NCBI RefSeq assembly: GCF_029227915.1 | Contig: NC_079881.1 | Coordinates: 18,825,501-18,889,500, forward strand | DNA length: 64,000 bases | Reading direction: 5' to 3' | Source of the DNA: Hydractinia symbiolongicarpus | Lineage: Eukaryota; Cnidaria; Hydrozoa; Anthoathecata; Hydractiniidae | Shown here: in pieces, positions 36,200 to 49,149 of the stretch | Position numbering within the stretch: position 1 is the first letter of the stretch | How the letters are laid out: the number at the start of each line of letters is the position of its first letter | Notes under the pieces: generated by a model | What the model was told of the DNA's origin: nothing | Databases searched by the model: none | What the model saw: only the letters and a program-made list of their open reading frames with translations | Program-made: the position numbers and the translations under genes

Positions 36200-37085
36200 A
36201 TGAATTTTGAAGTAATATAATATACGATGAATATAAATATTTTTGATTTCTATTGGAATTGTAGCATTGCTGTGATTACTAACGTCGCATGTTAGAAAAC
36301 TTTTTGTATGTGAAAATTATTAAAGTTGTTTGAAATGTTTCTTATATTACACTCGTCCGCTCACCAAATTGATTTAGTCATTGTTCTGTTACCTTGGGAA
36401 AAATTGTTCATTGGATGCATTATAGTTGTTATTAACAATTAGCGTGACGCAATAAATCGTCACATTCGCTGCATGCGAGAAAATATTGAGAAAAAATTTG
36501 CTGATCTACTATGGTGCGCAGTACCGGTTTTTAGTGTTTTCCTTTATATTTACGTGTCGCGCTTTTCTCGGCTGCAAAGGTGGAAGAGGAAAGCAAAATG
36601 CCGAAGAGTCATTCTTTAGCTAGCATGGTTAGGATGGAAGAATCCAGTGTCAGATAGACTGAGATGTTAGGAAATGGAACCTCGTACAAACCTTGTATTG
36701 TTTGGATATTGATTTTCAACTTTTCTAAAATCTTAAAAACAATGTACATAATGCCTTATACACTTTTTTTGTGTGGATAGTTAGGAAATTGGAAGATCCC
36801 TCCTTTTGTGATGTACTAAAAGCATTTTTTTCCCGCTAGGCACCTCTTCTCGCTATACGTTAGGAACAAAAGAATCACTAGATCCACCATTGGCGCGTGA
36901 TGCTTTCATTTTTTTTATGCTTGTAAAGCTGTCAGTGTTTATCTAAAGAAGAATTTATTTAAAACTGTAAAAAGTAGTTTTTCGTTGCTACTGTTTTTAA
37001 CACTTGAGGGGCGGGGTGATACAGTGTTTTTTGTCGTTGTTATAAACATAACAAACTGTAAACTTTTAATCAGTGTTTACATCTG
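36200..37085. other. Intergenic, no gene recognised
   Basis: No supported coding block, RNA gene or repeat seen. Confidence 0.45.
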
Positions 37086-37089
37086 TTCC

Positions 37090-38025
37090 GATACGATATT
37101 TTGAAACTTTGTTCGATCAAGGAGGTTTAAAAAGAGAAGGAGATATATCTCAGCAGTTTCTATTAAAACCATCCGTTGCCGATTTGGAGTATTGTTTTCA
37201 AATTCAGTTTTGTAAACAAAATTTTTGGACATCTCGCGTGTCTAGCGGTAAAAACTCGTTTGCTTTGTATTTTTATCGTTTAAAATCAGTTTTGAACTTT
37301 TCTGGTGGTATATGCAGAAAATAAGTAAAATCAGCCGAATATAGGGGAAATTATGATAAGATAGAGATAAAAAAAACAATATTAGAAAATAAGAACGTGA
37401 AGAAATAAAAGTAAATCATTGCCCAACGAAAAACGCATAATTAGAGAAACGAATGATTAATATTTTCTTTGTTCTATGAAAAAAACAATAGTCACCGAAC
37501 ACCGAGTCTATACCAAAAATTCAATAACTTTGAAGACAAAAATATGTACTAATATGCAACCCTTCCTGCAGTAATATTTTTTAAAAGTTCTTTCAATCTT
37601 TTAACTGACGCTGTGCTAAGAGGGAACATACAGAAACATCTACAAGATGTAAAATTACACCATATCTCAGGGCATCAATTTACGCAATATAAGTGCCAAA
37701 TACCAGCTGAATTATTTTGCAAGTGGTGATAATAAATTTCACCAGCATTAATTCTTATAGCTTAACAGAGCCATGTGTTTTATTTATGCTTGGTATAGTT
37801 CTCAATATGTTTTTTGAAAGTTCTGCTCTGTCGTTAAAACACTCGTCTCATTCTCGGTATGTAAAAATACAGCTAAAGCGGCGCAACGGATGGGTTCAAA
37901 GGAGCACGTAAACAAAAGAAATTTGAATAGAATTTAAATGGACGTTGCTGAGATGTATTTCCTTCTCTCTTTAAACCTCCTTGGTTCGATCCATCAAATT
38001 CAAAAACGCTGCATTGGTATCACGC
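37090..38025. repeat. Large foldback element, about 0.9 kb
   Basis: The left arm at about 37090-37210 is found inverted at about 37850-38025. Shared blocks are TTCGATCAAGGAGGTTTAAA (37112-37131), AGAAGGAGATATATCTCAGC (37135-37154) and CCATCCGTTGC, at roughly 85 percent identity with indels. The arms enclose about 600 bases that include an 83-codon frame (37073-37324), which I regard as arm sequence rather than a gene. Confidence 0.6.
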
Positions 38026-38029
38026 AACT

Positions 38030-40010
38030 TCGAAAATAATTGGAAGATTTATTGCACGATCGTGTAGAATTAATAAACGTTGTAAAACCTGTTTTTTACA
38101 TCCTGGAATATGTGCGTATACACACTAAATTAAACTAGAGCCTCGCGAAATATTCCTTTCAGCTTTACACAGCAGAGTAATACAATTCTGAAAAAAAAGT
38201 TGTATATGAAAGATCTGGTGACATCATCAAATATTCCTTTAATCATTATATTTCTTTAACAATTCGTGGTAAGCACGTGATGCGTTATTCTGATCATCAT
38301 TTAAGCCGAACACAATGGAAAGAACAGCGTCACAACTTCTAACAAAAGTGGTAACGGGCTTGCAATCATCAAAATCGTAATTTTTTGCCTCCCTTATTAA
38401 GTGGATTTGTCCACTTAATTGGGGAGTCTATTTTCTGTTTATTGGATACCGTCCGCTTTCACACTTTTTAGTGGAAGATGATAGTATACAATAGGCAGAA
38501 ATAACCGATTTTAGTTGAATTACAACTTTTGTCTTATGCATTGTAAAATTTGTAATTTTTGGGTAAAAGATAGAAATAATTTAAATTATTAATTTTACAT
38601 TTTGTGATCCATTTTTTTAGGAAGGACAATTAGTACAGTGGAAAACCAAGAAACTTCATCTTGGGGGATATATGTAATTGTTTTCTTTAAGTGTCATTTT
38701 GACCTTCCTGGTGACATTTTGAATGTTGTTAAGCTCAACAGGGTGTGCAAATTTTTTTTATAAGTCCAAAGTCAATTTACACAATTTTGGCCCAGATCCC
38801 AAAATCGGAAATTTTTATTTTGTACAAATATGGTCATGCTATATATCATTTGTTCGAAATTTAATACTGACTATAACTGCACTTTTTATTGACTATACAG
38901 TTGATAAAAATCGAGATATGTCCTAAATTATTGGGGGATATAAATATTTTAAAATACGACTTTTATTTTGAACAAGACTTTGGATATACAGCTATAGTCT
39001 ATGGAAAATACATCAGTAATAAATTTAAAATATATCTATATCATCTTCTTCACTACTGCTCTTATCTAATTCAATATCATCAGATTCACTATTGTTGTCG
39101 CTATCATCAACATATTCGTTATTTTCGGAGTTAACATTATTGAAAACGATTCACGACATTCACAAAATTCAGAACAAGGAATTCTTGCATGTGAAAAACC
39201 ACGGTCTGACATTTATTACCTAAAAAAAAAAGATATAATATAATTTATATAGAAAATGTTAGATGTTAAGCAGTCAAAACTAAGCTTAATTTTTCCTTTA
39301 CAACCACATTTTGTACTTGTCAATACTTGATTCACCATTATCTTGGAACATGGATGTTGGTACCGGTGCTAGCTCGTAGTGTAAAATACTTTTTAATTCA
39401 ATCTGCTTAGCACTTAACAAATACATTACATATGAGAATATCAGTCCTGTATTATATATTTCATTTGTTTCACCTTTTTACTTTTGTTTCTTACTTTTAG
39501 CCATAGTATTTACTCTATTTGAAAGTTTTGATCTAAATCCTTTAGGTAGATTGTGATTGAATTTTAGCATCATTTCCGTTCCATTTCCATAAGAACGAAC
39601 AACATTGGGTTTTCTGTACACGTTTCTCCTGTATAATTGTATGAAACATTTGTTGGTGCTTCAAATGGATGGATACAGTTGAATAAGAAATTTCTGAGCT
39701 TTCTTTTATCTTCTGCATCTCCTACTATTGTTGTTCGTGATTCTCCCTTGTGTGTTGTTACAGCATTATTTCTTTTCTCTTAATTGAACTCATTCATTCC
39801 CATCATTGACCAGCAAAACGTGTCTATAAAACTTTTAAAGGCGACACACATCGGTGTTTTTGAACCAAAGTTTATTCTTCGTCAGAAGAAGAGTCTATCA
39901 CACAAATTCGACGTCTTTTTACTTGTTGCTCATTGTGGTGATGAATGTTTATATTAAAAACGCAGTTATTTATGTGTGCACAATCAACCATGGATTAAAA
40001 ATTATCAACA
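38030..40010. other. Intergenic, small hairpin only
   Basis: TTAAGTGGATTTGTCCACTTAA at about 38398-38419 forms a short perfect hairpin. Short frames (38723-38926, 38889-39134) have no recognisable features. Confidence 0.45.
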
Positions 40011-40015
40011 TTTCT

Positions 40016-41302
40016 TTATGATGAGATGGATATAGTGTTTGTAATGTTTTGCAAAGGACGTTTTTTGTTCAAACTGATTAGGTCTGACATGTGCTCTTGC
40101 TGTTTACTTGAAGCCGTGTGATATGACTTTAAATTTTCGATGTTTTTGTGATCACTTAATTGAGAAACGTGAATTGGATGGACGTCGTTGTTAAGAAGAG
40201 TTGAGGTGGCTGTTTTTCTGGAGGAATGATTCGAGATTTTTGATTTACTGCAACTTGATTTTTCATTCTGTAATAAATCAGAAGCATCAGAGAGAAATAA
40301 TCCCAATAAATTTTTACCCAAAGGTCGATCAAAATACCAAACATTCTTTTTAACGTGCTTGGCTGGAGCAACGGCTAAAAAAATGGTGAGTCACTTGTTT
40401 TACTTTGTCTAGCCGGTGACTAACAAATAGTTCGTAAACCCTTACAGGACAACGGTCGGTGTTTGTAGCATATGCTCGGGGGTTAAAAGATCGCTGATGG
40501 GAGTTGCTGTTTTCTCCTGTCCTTGTTTTGCTTCCTCTTTCTTTATCCCATTTCAAGTATTTTCGTATCGATACAAAGTTTTATGTCCCCGTATTTTAAC
40601 TTTCTCGATTCATCCCTGGCACGACAGCCAAAGCATGTTGTTACAATCCACCACATAGTTCGTTGAAGTGTTTTACCATCTCCAACGTCGAAGTATTGGA
40701 CTTCAAAAAGTTTGTCAACCTCACATTATTCCAGGGGACGAGTGGCATTGGGTTTATTCCTCATTCACAGTTGTGTGAGTTGTTTCCGTCTGCTAGCCGA
40801 AACTTTTCGCGATCTGTCAAATTGTTTGTCAGTTTTAATGCTTGCTTTTTTTCCATTGTCATTGAGAACTCTTTGCCATGCGTTTCTGAATGAATTTAGT
40901 GTGTCCGGTTAATACAAATTATTTTGGCCATTTATTTCATAGTATTTTTCTCTATTTGCATGCTTGCATGAAAAATTGACTGATCCAACTCACATGGTGA
41001 TAGATCAAGAAAATCACGAGTCTTTGAGCATTATTTTTTTTCATAAAGAATCTCAATCGTCGAGAAGCTGTTAAATCTTGATATGTGGTTCTCTTAGATT
41101 TACTGGCAACTAAAAAATCGCTGATTTCATCGTCGATTGTAGAAACTGACATCAAGGATTGGGATGGCATTAACTCAATTCCAAGATCGAAATTACTTTC
41201 CAGTTCTTCAATGATACTTGAATCGATCATGTTCAGGTTGTGATCAATAAATAAGAAAGGTTGTAAAATTCGCACTGTAGTGTTGTTTACTCTTTGATGC
41301 AT
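40016..41302 (-). pseudogene. Crypton-like tyrosine recombinase (DUF3504-type), decayed
   Basis: Read from 41302. The N-terminal part includes SKRTTYQDLTASRRLRFF, then LDLSPCELDQSIF in a shifted frame. A block near 40790-40620 follows with NKPNAT, VEVDKLFE and CFGCRARDE. Then come WDKERGSKTRTGE and RCPVRVYELF, WYFDRPLGKN, and the recombinase core: NHSSRKTA (the H-x-x-R box) and LSDHKNIENLKSYHTAS (second H box and candidate nucleophile Tyr). This is the layout of DUF3504/Crypton-derived recombinases (as in the QRICH1/ZMYM/KIAA1958 group). At least three frameshifts, including one extra T near 40380, and a stop near 40760 break it. No termini were found. A decayed host paralogue of a domesticated Crypton is the alternative. 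Confidence 0.7.
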
Positions 41303-41309
41303 GTGTGTC

Positions 41310-44245
41310 TGTTACATAGATTCTTTTCACGGGCATACAGCTAGTTTTTTTATTTCCATATTTATTTTTATTTCGGGATGTATACGTATCGAAATACCAA
41401 AGACCATGAAAACGAGATTAGTTATAAGCAAATTTTAAATTTGCAGCGAAGTAGTAGTGAATAATAAAGTTTGCTTTCTTGCATTTCTGCAAAGTTAGTT
41501 CGTCATTCAATTCATTATTTAACATAGAATAATGGCATGTAGGATCGTAATTTGACGTACTTATGGTGGTTGGCGAGTTGGACTTTAAACCTCCTGCTTA
41601 TGATATTAGAGTGCTAAAGTGTATCGCCTCAAACAAGCGACTCACAACTTTCCTTAGGATGTTCTTCTTACTTATGTTTTTAAAAATTTTAGGCCTTTGT
41701 TCTAGGTCCTCTTTTATAGTTTTCCATAATATGCCAAATACAAAGTAATTCGTAAATCATTTTTGACGAACAAAAATTTAGGGTTTAAAGGTTTTTCCAT
41801 CACCTCATAAACCTGTCCTTCCGGAAAAGGATTCGGAACCCAGGTTTTAAAAGCTTACCCAATTTAGTCTCACGCTGTACCCAGTAAGCCACATCGAGAT
41901 AAATGATTGACGTCCTTGCTTCTTAGACTTTGGGCCCGAAGTTATAATTACACTGTCATGAATTCATTGATTTAAATTAAGTTATTGACGTTAAAATAAT
42001 GTTATTGACGTCACGCCATAACAACAGAAATGTAAAAAGATTTTCTCTTTGTTTGTCATAAACAGACGGAAGTAATCGATAAGACTGCGCAGGGTAAGAC
42101 AAGTTGTAAAAGTTCAATTGCTTTACAAGCACTGCCATTAAGCGTAGTTGATTTTAATATTTGTAGATTTTGTGTCAAAAAGGTGGTACACTCAATCAGT
42201 AAAGACACAAGATGTATTTCAGCAACATCAGTAATCTTGAGAAACACCTTGACATTTCACGTTTGTTTAGAATAAGTCAGCCAGCCAGTTATTCATATCT
42301 TCACATTTAAAGATAGCTATAGTACATCTAGCTCATTTAACACAAAGAATCTATATTGTAAAACCCGTAATCGTCTGTCAGTTTGTCACGCAAAATGGTA
42401 CCGAAAGTACTGAGACGCACCCTATGCGGTTTAAAAAGAACGGAAAAACCGTGGATTTTTCACGTGCCACCGACTAGTATTAAAATAAACCATTAGATCG
42501 GCGCGTGATCTGGTAGATACATACTATTACCCCTAATCATTACCAAGTGTTAATAAATAGAATTCAACTTTACAAAAGCAAACTATATTATGCAGTACTT
42601 TCCTGCAAACTTAAAATTTGTTGATAAACTAATCTCGTTTTCATGTTATTCGGGATTTTGATATGTATACTTTGCGGAACGAAAATGGACATGGAAATAG
42701 ATCTATTAATGACAATTAGGAACTTTACATACTTTTACTGACATTTTTTTTCTGATTTTATTCTATTTGTTAAAAAGTGATGTAGAAAAAAGGTTTGGAG
42801 GTTCAGGTTCTCAGTTTCGTTAGTTTATTTGTTTTCTATCTCATGTTTCGTGTGTTTTCCTCATTTGTTTTAATTGTTAAGTTGTAAGTAGGGTTGTTTT
42901 CTTTAGATTTAGTTGTAGTTGTACGTTGTTAATTGGATAGAGATTTTCTGTTCATTTTCTTCGATTATTGTTTCTTTTTTCATTTGTCTCAGCAATATCC
43001 ATTCAGTTTGGTAGTGCTCCATCCGTATCATCGGAATAACTTTTCTATCAAATCATGTGTTTTTTGTTGTTGTTTATTTTATGTTATCGGCCTTGTGTCA
43101 AGATGTTATGTTATCTACTGTATTTATGGTAAATAATTTTATTCAAGGAAAAACACTAAGTAAATCTCATGGAAAAGAAAGGAATGGGTTCTTGTTGGTT
43201 GTTGGCTAGCCGTCCCTTTTGCAAAAAATAGTTAAAACTGTGATAGTATTCTGAAGTTGCTCCGGTTATTATTATTAATATTAGAAAAAGAAATCTAAAC
43301 GAACTGTTCATATGTTATTGAAGCGACTGAGACGCAATTTATTCAACAACAGCACGCAGTTATTTCTCATCTTCTCAAGATATCCACCGGTTACCTTATT
43401 TTTCATAAAATTGTTATGATTCTGTCACCTGAAGGCAAAAAAATTTGTCCAAGATTGATCCTGAATCTACTACATTGACGAGATAAACGATGTGATAGAT
43501 AGTGACAACGCTAGATATATAACAACTGTGGCTGATACTGGAAGAAGAATTTCTTCTTTTAGAAGTAATCCAAACTATGGTCGAATAATCTATGCTGCAG
43601 TAACCAAAGTTACATTATCTTGATTTATTAGGGGGGGAGGAAAACAATTAAGACAGCCGGGAACATAAATTTAGAGTATAATTAATGCTTAATTAAGTGG
43701 TTTTTAAATTACTTCCTTAAAATTAGCACGTGTAAACAATTGTCATTAAGTGCTTATACATAGCCACTTCATTTCTCCTTGTGCCAAAACTATTCTAAAG
43801 CTTCTTACGTCACATTTCAAAGTTATCAACTACATTTTCTCACAGGTGAAAAGAATTTTAAGCGTATGCACTACTAAAGGAATATTTAAAAAAACTGCGC
43901 TTTTTAGGATTATAATAGCATTTGAATAAACGTGTGCAAAATGAAATTATAAAAATATGTGCTTCTATTTTCATTTTTGAGTATTAAGTATTAATTACTC
44001 GCTGTGAATGTTATCCTGTGGGAATAAAACACTTTACTGTTTTACACACACGTACATAAACAAACATGCTTGAGACAACGGCTTGATGGCCTAAAACATA
44101 GGGAAAATATTCTATGCTATATAACTTGCGGAGAAGCGAGGGCTGTCTTGATTACTCCTAATTAATGGGAAGGAAGAGAGGGTATTTTTTGTCTTGTTTT
44201 TAGAGTAGGGTTGACAAGCTGGGTAATTTACAACCTCAAAATGAA
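41310..44245. other. Intergenic with one dispersed repeat copy
   Basis: No gene recognised. T-rich low-complexity DNA at 42740-43140. A dispersed repeat copy lies at 42365-42480 (listed separately). Confidence 0.45.
42365..42480 (-). repeat. Dispersed repeat, copy 3 (inverted)
   Basis: On the minus strand it reads ACTAGTCGG, a GTGAAAAATCCAC hairpin remnant, ACCATTTTGCGTGACA and a diverged end. The order of blocks is the same as in copy 2, with a longer middle section. Confidence 0.55.
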
Positions 44246-44251
44246 TAAGGA

Positions 44252-44336
44252 GAGGACAAATGCTTTCACTGTCAACTATTGCCACATTGATTGTCAATCA
44301 ATGTGGCAATAGTTGACAGTGAAAGCATTTGTCCTC
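44252..44336. repeat. Perfect 85-bp hairpin (41-bp arms, 3-nt loop)
   Basis: Left arm 44252-44292 and right arm 44296-44336 are exact reverse complements, with loop GTC. No mismatch over 41 bp. Confidence 0.95.
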
Positions 44337-44339
44337 GGA

Positions 44340-45210
44340 AGAAATGATTTAAAATCAAAAGTGCTATCGCAAAAATTTTAGATGACTTAATTATTTTTTT
44401 TTTAAATGATTTTCTTTTATTTTTCTAATGACTTAGCATATCAATACACGTTCCCTAAAGTACATGTTTTGTGGTATTTTATCATGTTGATGTTTTGAAC
44501 TTAAGGCTAATTTTTACTTTAAGAAAATTTTACGCGGAATGGGCATACAATAGAAATGAGAAGTATCTCTAGAAGATGGAAGTATATTCCTTATTATAAA
44601 TTTCAAAGTTTGTATTAATCCCGTCATAGCTATCATAGCTAAAGTGTTTCTACCCAATCAAAAACCATGTTCGCCATGTAACTCAGTTCTGAAATTTTGT
44701 GAATTTTTTTAACTTTTGGGGGGATTTGTAATAAACAAAACATATTTTCTGAATTTTTTTATACTTTGCGGGAGTAGTCCAGTTTTTGGACGGTCCATAA
44801 GTGTAAGATGTTATACTGGCTGTCATGTTATTTATTCACTACTTGCATGTTCCTTACCAGGTGGTACTAAAGTGTTGCTATAGAGATACATAAATCCTTA
44901 GAATATAATACCAACCGTGTGTGAACAAAATATGGATCCTGCAAAATCACATCATTTATTGATCCCAATGACGTCATTATATTGTTTACCTCAGCAGCAA
45001 CATCTGTAAATGCAAACATGAGCTAAGTTTAGAATATCTCAAGTTTAGAAAAGCCAGGTTTAATAGGGTTAGTTCTTTTATATTCTTCTGTTAGCTTTGT
45101 TCTCTTCCTTTTTGGCTCCATCAGAATTGACTTTTTACATAGAATAACGTTATTCGTACTTGTGTGAACCTAGTTTGTGTGCAACTTGGGCAATAAACTT
45201 ATAGATAATA
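44340..45210. other. Intergenic, no gene recognised
   Basis: AT-rich spacer up to the left edge of the peroxidase duplication unit, which begins near 45215. Nothing else supported. Confidence 0.45.
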
Positions 45211-46628
45211 TTAACTTCTTTTTATATCCAATAAAATGTTTTGTAAATAAAGTAAAAAGTTGGAGATATAATGGGTATACTAAATATGCGTCTGAACCAT
45301 TACAGTATCCTTAAGCACTATACCCGCTGTACACTTGAAAGTTTAAATAAAAGTAAATCTAACATATATCGACGAGGGTTGTACATATTTCCGTCAATTA
45401 AATAGGTTTAACAAAATGTAAAATTTACACTATATATTAAATGGGTGTGACTGTTTCTTTATATGCTTTACTTGTGTTATGTAAACTTATGTAATAATTA
45501 TGTAAAGAAAAGAAACTATATCTATATATGCTGTTGTTCTAGCAAATCTGTGATATAGCCATGTCAAAAGGAGAAAAATCTGTAGTTATTACAGAGAAAA
45601 ATGCATAATTACCATAAATATCAAGCATTTATCAAATAATCCAACTTAGTCATAAGCAACTCTACATGGACAAAAGTAATATTAGAAACTGAATCAAATG
45701 GTTATAAATTTAATTATATTTTGATGTACAAGAGAATACTAACTTCGTTCGTCAATAGTTACAAGACATTGCGTATACTTGATAATGTGAGTTTAAATAA
45801 TATGTTTCTTTTACAGAATTTGTTGATAATTTGATTGAGCTAGAATGGAGTTTTTGACAGTCACAACTTTGTTACCTGACAGTCACAACTTTGTTATCTG
45901 GTGACTTAGTACAAGGTTGAAATTTTGTTAATATTTTTTATTTTTCTGTTATTAAATTATACACTGCACTATAAAAAATTTAGTGGGAACACAAAATTGA
46001 ATGGGAACACGCTTTAGGATTAACATGCAAATGTTAAAAAAGTACAGGATACAGAAATTACAAAGAGATGGTGGTTTTCTCTTTGTTAAAACAACATGGT
46101 GGTTTTTTCTCTGTGAAACAAATAAAAAACGCATTATGTCCAACAATAAATTTCAATTCCATCTACTAAATCGTAGTCAATTAATACAATAACTTATATA
46201 AATAAATACTTATAGTTGACAAAATCGACAAAAGTTTACACAATGAAACAAACCTGTCATTAAATGAAAGGTTTATTAACATGGTTCTTGCAGTAACGAA
46301 ATGTGAAATGATGCTTTTGACACACAAAAAGCGCAGATAAAAGCAAAAATTCTTCAAAATTTGTCGCATTCTCAACAAATAGAAAAAAAGAGAGGTCACG
46401 AAGTGAAAAAGAGCTACATAATATTCCTAGTTTTTAGGTAACAGTATATGGTAGACATAGAATGTAGGACCTAAAACTTTCGGATTTCTTAAAACAACAA
46501 AAAAAGAAATTTGCCATTTTCATGTATTACATAGAAAATACAGAAATTGCATTTTTTAAAATTGAGAAGAAAATATGGTCTGTTATTCAAAAATAGAGAA
46601 TGAATATCAGGTCAGAATATCCATGAAA

Positions 46629-48956
46629 CTAACTGATCCATTTTTTCAAATCAATATCTGGGATGTTCCCACACCCTCTTCGTACTGTGTTGGGAAAAAC
46701 AGCTCTTAAAGCATTTCTTTGGATGGAAACGATACCTTTTAATGTGTTGCATAAAACCTTCGACAATGTCATTTTGTTTATTTCAATAAGCTGGTCCGGA
46801 GTGAAGACACCAGGGTTTTCATACCAAAATCGATCTCCGTCTCTGAAGCGCTCAAATTGGATTTTTTGGATACATTGGAAGGTTGGTCCAAGCATTTTTC
46901 CGTTGGTGCGTCGTTCTGCAATACCAGCTGCAAATATGTCAATGTCATTCGGATTGTTGTACACTGTCTCGAAATTCCTAATTGTTGAGTTAGACATTAT
47001 TCCCACCAGATCTTCAAACGTATTGATGGCTGGTAATCTACATCTTCGTCTCCAAGCTCCATATGTTTTCAAACCATGATCTCGTCCTCGTTGAATATTC
47101 AAAGCTGTCAAATCTTCAAGTCTTCTCTCTCCTAAAGGAACAAGTAACCTTCGGGCTATTCCAAACGCAAACGTGGTATCAACTACTTGCGATCTGTTTG
47201 CCAATAAACCAAATGCTGTTGGTTCTATACCCCGATTACGAATTGGAAGAGTGTTTTCAAATGAAGCTTGAAGAGAGATATCGTTGAAGGCCGTGTCAAA
47301 GTTGTTGTTTAGTTGCGCCCAGGCATTTGGAACCAAACTGTGACCGAATCTAAAGGCTGCTGTTGAAAAGACATTAGTTATGGAAGCATCCACTGATGTA
47401 TCGTAACCTTTGTATGGAGCTAAATCAACAATAGGTGGAAGAAACTCGTTGTAAACAATGCGTTGATATATGGCAATATTGATTTTCCTTGCTGTCTCGA
47501 AAAGAAACTTTTCACTGGTAGATCTTGTCAAAACTTTTAGTTTTTTAGCTATGTAGTTGTGATATCGCACAAATATCGTATGTAACGTGTTTAACACAAT
47601 ATTTTCGTCTCCTCTGTCATCACCAACCAATGAACATCCGCCTGGATTTCTACATTCTGGATCTGATGGTGGCAATCTAATCGGTAGCAAATTTGACGAA
47701 GTAACCTTTAGCAATCCATTGCCTAAACAAAATATGAAGTTTTCGTAAAAGATACCCTTCAATAACTTTAAAAGTATATAGTGTAGACGCCAAATGCATG
47801 TAAATAACTTACCATCTAATGTTCTCAACTGTTTGTGAACAATTATATCGTTGCTGTAGACTTGAGACAAATCAACGAAAGATGATATTATGTTCAACTG
47901 TTCTCTTGTGGTTCGTGGTTGAAATTTGGGTTGACAGACAGGAACTGACCTTGCCAGAGATGTACAACGTGATCCACCTGACCTGATTATCAGTGGGAAA
48001 CATGGGTACGTAAAGGCAGTTATTGAACCACATCTAGTACAAAATTAAATATGTTAACTAAATAAAACTTTATTGTATACTAAGCAAAATAAGAAATGCA
48101 TATTATGGGTTTACCCTGCAGACACATCGCACGGAGGATGACTTGTGTATGCAAAGTCATGATCGAGGAATTGTCCAAATGCCATAAACATTGTTGACAA
48201 CGATGATCTTTGTCTGTTTCTAGTTTGAACGCTGAAGACTGCCCGTGAAACTTCATGAGCTGTAGGAACGCGCGGTAATGTTGCAGGAAAGCCACGAGGA
48301 GTATCAAGATTATTACTATCGACATAGTCAGCCGCTAAATTAGAAGAAAACGTTGTCATTAATTGACATGTACATGTCAGAAACAAAGAAAAAATAAAAA
48401 TGTACAGAACTGTATGAGCTCTGTTTGTAGTTTAAGAAACATATTTTTGTGTGGAAAATATAGATTTCTCAGTTGAATGGTGATCATATGAGCACAAAAA
48501 ATTATTTTAATAAAAAAAAGTATTATCCCCAGGAAAGGCAGATTGCTTAATTCTAGAAAGTTGTATAATTGTAATTGTTATTTTTCTGATAGTGTACTTA
48601 CGTAAAAGTCGGGCCAATGCTGTATCTTTTGCTCCTTGTGGTGGTTTCGCAAGGTTGTTACAGCTTCCGTCAACAGATCGAAATGGCAGAAACGCTTTAC
48701 AAAAAGCAGTAGGATTTGGTGGAACACAGTTGGCGAAGGTATTTCCAGGATTAAACTGTTGTGCTAGAATATAGATTATATTAACGGATCAATGAGCCAT
48801 ATATGAAAACAGAACGTCTCAACAAGCTTTTTATGACAGTGTAGTTTTTCTAACAGTTTAGTTGCTGCGGTGAAAAGATAATAACTTTAAAATATTACCT
48901 TTCATTGTACATGCTAAAAGCAACGGCATGAGGAGTGTTGCTGCTAATTTGCCCAT
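46629..48956 (-). CDS. Secreted animal haem peroxidase, copy 1
   Basis: Five exons: 48956-48899, 48763-48602, 48334-48115, 48033-47813, 47722-46629, with the same exon lengths and phases as copy 2. The product should be 584 aa: a signal peptide beginning MGKLAATLLMP, then an animal (XPO-type) haem peroxidase domain. FGQFLDHD supplies the distal His and haem-linked Asp, RGDE the catalytic Arg and Glu, and FRFGHS the proximal His. NIQRGRDHGL is also typical. It differs from copies 2 and 3 by only a few residues (for example RGFPATL and FSVQTR in exon 3). No break is seen. Head-to-head with copy 2, with about 2.96 kb between the start codons. Expected to oxidise halides or phenolic substrates outside the cell or in vesicles; the substrate is unknown. 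Confidence 0.9.
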
Positions 48957-49048
48957 GTTAAGTGACAGCCAATCTTCCTTGTTGATTTTTTTGTTACTTC
49001 TGAGATGCAAGCAAAATAAGAAGTAATAAAAATGAAAAATTCACTATT

Positions 49049-49055
49049 ATTTATA
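49049..49055 (-). promoter_or_regulatory. TATA-like box, peroxidase copy 1
   Basis: TATAAAT on the minus strand, about 93 bases upstream of the start codon and conserved at the same place in all three copies. Confidence 0.5.
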
Positions 49056-49149
49056 TGATTTCACAGCTTCCAGATTTGTCAAGTCTCGACTACTTCTTGC
49101 CTGGTCATTTCCAACAGGATGTCAGGAAGGAATAGATGCGTTCTAATGA

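Noticed and set aside
38398-38419. The short hairpin TTAAGTGGATTTGTCCACTTAA as a transcription terminator.
   Set aside because: Intrinsic hairpin terminators are not expected in this eukaryotic context, and no gene ends there.
44252-44336. CRISPR-like or phage attachment palindrome.
   Set aside because: A single hairpin with no repeat-spacer pattern, in eukaryotic DNA.
46663-47287. Plus-strand frames of 138 and 74 codons opposite peroxidase copy 1 (and equivalents in copies 2 and 3).
   Set aside because: Antisense shadows of the conserved peroxidase exon. Their conservation follows from the gene on the other strand.
48080-48325. An 81-codon minus-strand frame overlapping peroxidase exon 3 with a hydrophobic start (also at 52541-52786).
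   Set aside because: It is an alternative frame of exon 3, while the frame with FGQFLDHD is the real one.
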